Below, piece after piece: positions 36,099 to 41,162 of a DNA stretch of 41,162 bases (position 1 is its first letter; the number at the start of each line of letters is the position of its first letter). Location: the NCBI RefSeq assembly GCF_026274175.1, contig NZ_JAPHNL010000274.1:1-41162 (forward strand). The letters are read 5' to 3'. The position numbers and the translations under genes were made by a program. Source of the stretch: Streptomyces beihaiensis. Lineage in GTDB: Bacteria > Actinomycetota > Actinomycetes > Streptomycetales > Streptomycetaceae. Under the pieces are notes generated by a model, which was not told the origin of the DNA, did not search any database, and was given only the letters and a program-made list of their open reading frames with translations.

Positions 36099-36805
36099 GC
36101 TGGTCCGAGATGCAGCCGCTGCTGTCGCAGGCGTGCTGGGACACCCTCTACATGGTCGGCTGGTCCGCGCTGATCGCCGTCGTCGGCGGCCTCCCGCTGG
36201 GCGTCCTGCTGGTCCTCACCGACCGCGGCGGCCTGCTGCAGAACGCCGTCGCCAACAAGGCCGTCGGGCAGATCGTGAACATCGCCCGCTCGATGCCCTT
36301 CATCATCCTCATGGTCGCCCTGATGGGCTTCACGCGCTCGATCGTCGGCACCACCATCGGCCGCGAGGCGGCCATCGTGCCGCTCGCCGTCGGCGCCGTC
36401 CCGTTCTTCGCCCGGCTCGTCGAGACCGCCGTGCGCGAGGTCGACGGCGGTCTGGTCGAGGCCGTCCAGTCGATGGGCGGCAACACCTGGACCGTCGTGC
36501 GCAAGGTCCTCGTTCCGGAGTCCCTGCCGTCGCTGATCTCCGCCCTCACCACCACCGTCGTCGCCCTCATCGGCTACTCCGCGATGGCCGGCACCGTCGG
36601 CGCGGGCGGCCTCGGCGACCTCGCGGTCCGCTACGGCTACCAGCGTTACGAGTCGGAGCTGATGTGGATCACCGTGGCGATCCTCGCGGTCGTCATCACG
36701 CTCATCCAGTTCGCGGGCGACAGCGGCGCCCGTGTCCTGCACCGCCGCGCGGGCAAGGGCGGCCGGCCGCTCCGCTTCCGCGTGCTCGGCGGCAGGACCC
36801 GCTGA
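36095..36805 (+). CDS. metI: Methionine ABC transporter permease
   Basis: 236 residues, about five to six membrane helices, with the EAA loop EAVQSMGGNTWTVVRKVLVP that docks on MetN. Start GTG at 36095 overlaps the metN stop. A 33-nt loop bounded by an 8-bp inverted repeat (36805-36812 with 36846-36853) follows between metI and metQ and may alter transcript stoichiometry. Confidence 0.95.
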   Translation: MSWSEMQPLLSQACWDTLYMVGWSALIAVVGGLPLGVLLVLTDRGGLLQNAVANKAVGQIVNIARSMPFIILMVALMGFTRSIVGTTIGREAAIVPLAVGAVPFFARLVETAVREVDGGLVEAVQSMGGNTWTVVRKVLVPESLPSLISALTTTVVALIGYSAMAGTVGAGGLGDLAVRYGYQRYESELMWITVAILAVVITLIQFAGDSGARVLHRRAGKGGRPLRFRVLGGRTR

Positions 36806-36881
36806 ACCCGCCGAACCGGCACCACCTGAACTCCCCGTCCTACCCGGCGGGTTGCACCACCCATGGAGAAAGGCACTTTTC

Positions 36882-37712
36882 GTGCGTAACACCACCAAGA
36901 TCACCGCTGCCGTCCTCGTCACCGGAGCCCTCACCCTGGGGCTTACCGCGTGCGGCTCCGGCAAGAGCGACAGCAAGGACAAGGCGTCCGACCCGCTGGT
37001 CGTCGCGGCCACCCCCGTCCCGCACGCCGAGATCCTCGACTACGTCAAGGACCACCTGGCCAAGAAGAACGGCCTCAAGCTCGAGGTCAAGGAGTTCACC
37101 GACTACGTCACGCCGAACACGGCGGTCCAGGACGGTTCGGTGGACGCCAACTACTTCCAGACCAAGCCGTACCTCGACGACTACGACAAGAAGAACGGCG
37201 GCGGCATCGTCCCGGTCGTCACCGTCCACCTCGAGCCCCTCGGCCTGTACTCGCAGAAGGTCAAGAAGGCCGCCGACCTCCCCGAGGGCGCCACCGTCGC
37301 CGTCCCCAACGACACCGACAACGAGGCCCGCGCGCTCAAGCTGCTCGACGCCAACGGGATCATCACCCTCAAGAAGGGCGCGGGTTCCGACGCGACGCCG
37401 CGGGACATCGCCGAGAACCCCAAGGGCCTCACGTTCAAGGAGGTCGAGGCGGCCCAGACCGCGCGCTCCCTCAAGGACGTCGACGCCGCGGTCGTCAACG
37501 GCAACTACGCCATCGAGGCCGGTCTCAAGCCCGCCAAGGACGCCCTCGTCCTGGAGTCGGCGAAGAACAACCCCTACGGCAACCTCCTCGCCGTGAAGAA
37601 GGGCAACGAGAACGACCCGCGCGTCAAGAAGCTCGCCGAGCTCCTCACCTCGCCGCAGGTGAAGAAGTTCATCGAGGACAAGTACGACGGCTCGGTCATC
37701 CCCTCCTTCTGA
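36882..37712 (+). CDS. metQ: Methionine-binding lipoprotein
   Basis: 276 residues. Signal peptide and lipobox LTLGLTAC with Cys24 as the lipid-modified residue. The NlpA/MetQ fold begins PLVVAATPVPHAEILDYVKD and continues with FTDYVTPNTAVQDGSVDANYFQ-type sequence and PNDTDNEARALKLL. Binds D/L-methionine outside the cell for MetI/MetN. Start GTG at 36882, with a GGAG/AAAGG site ~9 nt upstream. Confidence 0.95.
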   Translation: MRNTTKITAAVLVTGALTLGLTACGSGKSDSKDKASDPLVVAATPVPHAEILDYVKDHLAKKNGLKLEVKEFTDYVTPNTAVQDGSVDANYFQTKPYLDDYDKKNGGGIVPVVTVHLEPLGLYSQKVKKAADLPEGATVAVPNDTDNEARALKLLDANGIITLKKGAGSDATPRDIAENPKGLTFKEVEAAQTARSLKDVDAAVVNGNYAIEAGLKPAKDALVLESAKNNPYGNLLAVKKGNENDPRVKKLAELLTSPQVKKFIEDKYDGSVIPSF

Positions 37713-37743
37713 CCGGCCGCCACTTCCCGTCCCCCGGCGCCCC

Positions 37744-37781
37744 CGTGGGGGCCGCTCCTGGTAACAGGCGCGGCCCCCATG
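37744..37781 (+). terminator. metQ terminator
   Basis: 37744-37755 pairs with 37770-37781 (12 bp including one G-U) around a 14-nt loop; it starts 31 nt after the metQ stop and closes the metNIQ operon. Confidence 0.75.
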
Positions 37782-37870
37782 TGCAGTTACGTGCCTTCAT
37801 GCTGCATGCTGGGCACTTCAAGCGGCCGCCGCGGTGGTTGGCGGCGGCCACGAAGGTTACGGAGCGGCGC

Positions 37871-38509
37871 ATGAAGAACACCTTCCCCGAGGTCTCCATC
37901 AGTACGGAGCGCCTGGTGCTGCGTCCGCTCGACGAGGACGACGCCCCCGCCCTCGCGGAGATGATGAACGACGAGCTCGTCGCCGCGTGGACCGCGGTGC
38001 CGCAGCCGTTCACCGAGGAGGGCGCGCGCGGATGGATCACCGAGTATGCGCCGCAGGAGCGCGCCGCGGGCACCGGTCTCGACCTCGCCGTCACCGAGTT
38101 CCTCACCCAGCGTCTCGTCGGCGTCGTGCAGCTCACGAAGACCAACTGGCACGTACGCTCCACCGAACTCTCGTACATCGTCGCCCCCTGGGCCCGTGGC
38201 GAGGGCTACGCCTCCGAGGCCGCGCTCGCCACCGCCCAGTGGCTCTTCGGCGACCAGCGCCTCGAACGCATCGAGCTGCGCACGGCCGCCGACAACACCG
38301 CCTCGCAGCAGGTCGCCCAGAAGATCGGCTGCGTCAGCGAGGGCGTGCTGCGCAACGCGTGCATAGCGCGCACCCGCACCGAGGACGGCACCTGGGCCGA
38401 GGTGCGCACCGACTTCATCGTCTGGAGCCTGCTCCCCGAGGACCTGGAGGGCGTCACCGACCAGCTGGCCGAGGCCGGCGGGTTCACCGCCTTCTCCGAC
38501 TGGAACTGA
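37871..38509 (+). CDS. RimJ/RimL-type GNAT acetyltransferase
   Basis: 212 residues. N-terminus EVSISTERLVLRPLDEDDAP is typical of RimJ/RimL-like enzymes, with the acetyl-CoA motif ELSYIVAPWARGEGYASEAA and the region RIELRTAADNTASQQVAQKI then GCVSEGVLRN. It could acetylate protein N-termini or a small molecule. ATG at 37871 has GGAG 6 nt upstream. Confidence 0.9.
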   Translation: MKNTFPEVSISTERLVLRPLDEDDAPALAEMMNDELVAAWTAVPQPFTEEGARGWITEYAPQERAAGTGLDLAVTEFLTQRLVGVVQLTKTNWHVRSTELSYIVAPWARGEGYASEAALATAQWLFGDQRLERIELRTAADNTASQQVAQKIGCVSEGVLRNACIARTRTEDGTWAEVRTDFIVWSLLPEDLEGVTDQLAEAGGFTAFSDWN

Positions 38510-38589
38510 GCCCACAGGCGAACCGCGCGACCAGCAGGTACGCTCTCGGTGCCCCGCCCCGACCGCGCACACTCTGGAGACTGACGACG

Positions 38590-39813
38590 ATGGCCGACCG
38601 GGTCACGGTGATCGGCTGGGACGGCTCGCCGCTGACCGCGGCCGCCCGCTCCGCGCTCGGCGCGGCCACCCTCGTGGCCGGGGCCGCCCACCACCTGGCA
38701 CTGCCCGAGGTGCCCGAGCACGCCGAACGCGTCCGGCTCGGCAGCGTCTCCCTCGCCGCCCGCCGTATCGCCGCCCACCGCGGCACCGCCGTGGTCCTCG
38801 CCGACGGCGACCCCGGTTTCTTCGGCGTCGTCCGCACCCTGCGCGCCCCCCGGCACGGCCTGGAGGTCGAGGTCGTCCCGGCCGTCTCCTCCGTGGCCCA
38901 GGCCTTCGCCCGCGCGGGCATGCCCTGGGACGACGCCCAGGTCGTCGTGGCCCACCGGCCCACCCTGCGCCGGGCCGTCAACGTCTGCCGCGCCCACACC
39001 AAGGTCGCCGTGCTCACCTCGCCGGGCGCGGGCCCCGCCGAGCTCGGCCTGCTCCTCGAAGGCGTCCACCGCACCTTCGTCATCTGCGAGGAACTGGGCA
39101 CCGACCGCGAACAGGTCACCGTCGTCACCTCCGACAAGGCAGCCGACCACACCTGGCGCGACCCCAACGTCGTCATCGTGATCGGCGGCACCGGCAGCGG
39201 CTCGCCCGACCCCGACGCGAACACCCCCTGGCTCGCCGGTGCCGCCCCCGACACCGGGCCACGGGGCTGGGCGCTGCCCGTGGACGCCTACCCCGGCCCC
39301 CTCGGCGAGGGCGAGACCGAACAACTGCGCGCCGCCCAACTCGCCCGCCTGGGACCGCGCACCGGCGACCTCGTGTGGGACATCGGCTGCGGCAGCGGCG
39401 CGTTCACCGCCGAGGCCGGACGGTTCGGCGCCGCGGTCATCGCCGTCGACCGGGACCCCGACGCCTGCGCCCGTACCCTCGCCACCGCGCGCCGGTTCGG
39501 CGTCCAGGCCCAGATCGTGCACGGCGTCGCGCCGCACGCCCTGGAGGACCTGCCGGAACCCGATGTCGTACGCGTCGGGGGCGGGGGAGCGGCGGTGGTC
39601 TCCGCCGTCGCCGACCGCCGCCCCGCCCGTATCGTCACGCACGCCGCGACACGCGACGCCGCCGAACTCGTCGGCAGGGACCTGACGGAGCACGGCTACG
39701 CCGTCGAGTGCGCCCTGCTGCAATCCGTCGAACTGGACACTCGTGCCTGGACGGAGAAGGAGCGGACCGTCGGGTTCCTGCTCTCGGGCAGTCTCAGAGA
39801 GCGCCACCCGTGA
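38590..39813 (+). CDS. cobL: Bifunctional precorrin-6Y C5,15-methyltransferase/decarboxylase
   Basis: 407 residues. The N-terminal ~205 residues are a CbiE-type tetrapyrrole methyltransferase (VTVIGWDGSPL, LADGDPGFFGVV, VPAVSSVAQAFARAGMPWDD). The C-terminal ~190 residues are a CbiT-type methyltransferase with SAM motif VWDIGCGSGAFTAEAGRFGA and VIAVDRDPDACA. It methylates at C5 and C15 and decarboxylates in cobalamin ring synthesis. ATG at 38590; TACGCT at 38540-38545 may be its -10. Confidence 0.93.
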   Translation: MADRVTVIGWDGSPLTAAARSALGAATLVAGAAHHLALPEVPEHAERVRLGSVSLAARRIAAHRGTAVVLADGDPGFFGVVRTLRAPRHGLEVEVVPAVSSVAQAFARAGMPWDDAQVVVAHRPTLRRAVNVCRAHTKVAVLTSPGAGPAELGLLLEGVHRTFVICEELGTDREQVTVVTSDKAADHTWRDPNVVIVIGGTGSGSPDPDANTPWLAGAAPDTGPRGWALPVDAYPGPLGEGETEQLRAAQLARLGPRTGDLVWDIGCGSGAFTAEAGRFGAAVIAVDRDPDACARTLATARRFGVQAQIVHGVAPHALEDLPEPDVVRVGGGGAAVVSAVADRRPARIVTHAATRDAAELVGRDLTEHGYAVECALLQSVELDTRAWTEKERTVGFLLSGSLRERHP

Positions 39814-40172
39814 ACCAGGCGCCCCCGCGCGCGCTGTAGGCTGGCCGATCGTTGTACCGCACCGGAGCGTCCGGCAGTTCGTCGGCCAATGTCCGGAAAA
39901 CGCACCACTCTTGGGGTGCCTGTGGTACGGCAAGGACCGGAGGACGCGCAACGTGGCGCAGTCCACAGAAAGCCGTGCCCGTTCCCGGTGCCACGGTGGC
40001 GATCCGACCGGGACAATGCCTTTGTCCGGGGCGGTTCGTGCCGCGCGGCGCGTGCGCTCGTTGTCCAGGTGGGCGAAGGACGCACCGCTCCGGTCAGCGG
40101 CTCGAAGGGGCTCGCTCTCCGGCGGACGGCCGGGAGCGGCCAGAAGTTCTCATCGATGGGCGAGGGGTAGGC
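39814..40172 (+). other. Intergenic region upstream of the CobT-like gene
   Basis: TAGGCT at 39837-39842 is -10-like without a clear -35. A 93-codon ORF (39889-40170, SGKRTTLGVPVVRQGPEDAQ at its start) ends 2 nt before the next ATG, but its third positions are much less GC-biased than in real genes here, so I do not call it. No B12-box was recognised. Confidence 0.3.
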
Positions 40173-41162
40173 ATGACCGACACCGGTCAGGTTCCGGGCG
40201 AAGGGCTGCCGGAGAACGCAGGCGGGGAACAGCCGGGCGTTCCCGCCCCGGGAGCCCAGGGGGCCCCGGGGACGTACCCCTACCTCGACGCGTCCGAGGC
40301 CGCGGTGGAGGACGACGACCTGCTCCTGATGCCGGGCTCGCAGGGCGCCTGGGGCGAGCCGCAGCCCGCCCAGCAGCAGCCGATGGCACCCGCGGCGCCG
40401 CAGGCCGCCGCCGACCCCGAGCCGGGGCCGCACGAGACGGCGGGCCGCGACAGCGGTCACCACGACCTCGGCGCCGTGCACGGTGCGGCGACCGCGCCGC
40501 AGCCCGCCCAGGGCCAGCCCCGCCGCCCGCTCCACATGGGCCCGGCCACGCCGGAGACCGGCGCGAGCCCGGTCCGCTCGCTCGCCGACCGGGGCCCCGC
40601 CCAGCAGACCCCACCGCACCCGATGCCCGAGCGCCAGGCGGGCCCGCCCACCACGGGGCCCGAGTACCTCGACGTCCCGCCGCAGGGCGCCGCGCCCTGG
40701 CAGCCCGCCGAGCAGCAGTCGCAGCCGGTCGGAGCCGAGCAGGCAGGGGCGCAGCAGGCCGCGGCCCGGCAGCAGACCCCCGCAGAAACGGTCGTCCCTG
40801 ATCAGGCCGGCGCCCCCGCCCACGAGGCCGCCGCGGCCATGGCGTACGCCCAGGCGCCTGACGGCGCCCAGGAGTTCGCGCCGGCCCCCGAGCCCGCGCG
40901 GGCCGCCGCGCACGCCGGGCAGCAGCAGCCCGCGTACGCCGCCGCGCACGAGCCGATGGCACAGCAGCCGGGCGGTCACCCGGCGCCCGCCCCGGCGCAC
41001 CCCCTGCCGGACGCGAGCACGCCCGCGCAGCCCATCGGCCAGTTCGTGCCGGTGGACGGCAGCGTGCCCACGACGCCGCACCTCGCGCCGCGGGTATCGT
41101 CAACCGGCTCGGCCAGCCCGACGTCTTCGGAGACAACGGGCTCGGCTGGACGAACGTCGCCA
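40173..41162 (+). CDS. N-terminal disordered part of a probable CobT-type cobalamin protein (partial, frame switch)
   Basis: Open from the ATG at 40173 (AGGGG about 4 nt upstream) to the window edge. The ~305 residues seen are a Pro/Gln/Ala-rich disordered region with DASEAAVEDDDLLLMPGSQG near residue 38. I recall this opening sequence from long Streptomyces nicotinate-nucleotide-DMB phosphoribosyltransferases (CobT, some fused to BluB); location after cobL agrees. No catalytic domain is in the window. At ~41085-41092 codon bias switches to the frame starting 41090 (GIVNRLGQPDVFGDNGLGWT), so a base may be missing here. Confidence 0.55.
   Translation, partial: MTDTGQVPGEGLPENAGGEQPGVPAPGAQGAPGTYPYLDASEAAVEDDDLLLMPGSQGAWGEPQPAQQQPMAPAAPQAAADPEPGPHETAGRDSGHHDLGAVHGAATAPQPAQGQPRRPLHMGPATPETGASPVRSLADRGPAQQTPPHPMPERQAGPPTTGPEYLDVPPQGAAPWQPAEQQSQPVGAEQAGAQQAAARQQTPAETVVPDQAGAPAHEAAAAMAYAQAPDGAQEFAPAPEPARAAAHAGQQQPAYAAAHEPMAQQPGGHPAPAPAHPLPDASTPAQPIGQFVPVDGSVPTTPHLAPRVSSTGSASPTSSETTGSAGRTSP

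Noticed and set aside
39889-40170. 93-codon ORF ending 2 nt before the CobT-like start
   Set aside because: Third-position GC is clearly lower than in neighbouring genes and no family or ribosome-binding site is evident.
39814-40172. Cobalamin riboswitch before the CobT-like gene
   Set aside because: No B12-box-like sequence was seen; only minor hairpins.

Overview
This window is a chromosomal segment of a Streptomyces or close relative. The sequence is very GC-rich, with third codon positions nearly always G or C, frequent GTG starts, many leaderless or 4-bp-overlapping (ATGA/GTGA) genes, and two rare TTA codons. The gene order (argC-J-B-D-R, argH, metN-I-Q, cobL) matches what I recall of the S. 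coelicolor SCO1550-1595 neighbourhood; that comparison is from memory. No rRNA, tRNA, CRISPR array, insertion sequence or prophage was seen.

Layout. (1) 1-5430: a SpoIIE/PP2C phosphatase, an NsdA-like HTH-TPR regulator, a Nudix hydrolase and a small coiled-coil membrane protein (the last two carry TTA codons), a 3-hydroxybutyryl-CoA dehydrogenase and a DUF1918 protein. (2) 5430-9504: an EamA exporter divergent from a MocR-type regulator with overlapping start codons, then a GNAT acetyltransferase, a histidine-phosphatase-like protein lacking both catalytic histidines, and a DUF6314 protein. (3) 9505-10260: a scar in which a TetR regulator and a divergent quinone oxidoreductase have both lost their 5' halves. 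(4) 10261-15235: the arginine operon argCJBDR with an ARG-box-like promoter; the argR tail is duplicated in tandem. (5) 15299-21226: a translationally coupled operon on the minus strand encoding a 1644-residue caspase / HD-like / Hsp90-type ATPase / helical-repeat protein, a zinc-site protein and a three-helix membrane protein. This is the best candidate for an undescribed conflict or programmed-death system. (6) 21303-27260: a ferric-reductase-like flavocytochrome, an FMN-binding lipid-side protein and its ApbE flavin transferase (extracytoplasmic electron transfer), divergent from a two-component system, then a PNPOx-like protein and a decayed second FMN-binding gene. (7) 27395-28889: argH with its own ARG-box-like promoter. 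(8) 28986-34420: a TetR/DHA2 efflux pair with a visible operator, a PlsC acyltransferase, a sigma-like protein, a GNAT and two small membrane proteins. (9) 34680-37780: a methionine ABC transporter metNIQ preceded by a Met/Cys-rich leader peptide and a structured leader. (10) 37871-41162: a RimJ-type acetyltransferase, cobL and the disordered N-terminus of a probable CobT-type cobalamin protein, cut by the window edge and showing a reading-frame switch near 41090.

How they work together: argCJBDR plus argH cover arginine synthesis except argA/argF/argG, under ArgR. The ferric reductase, FMN-binding and ApbE genes form a functional chain: reductase, flavin acceptor, flavinylating enzyme. The caspase operon is self-contained. 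Function calls are from motif reading only; no search was run.
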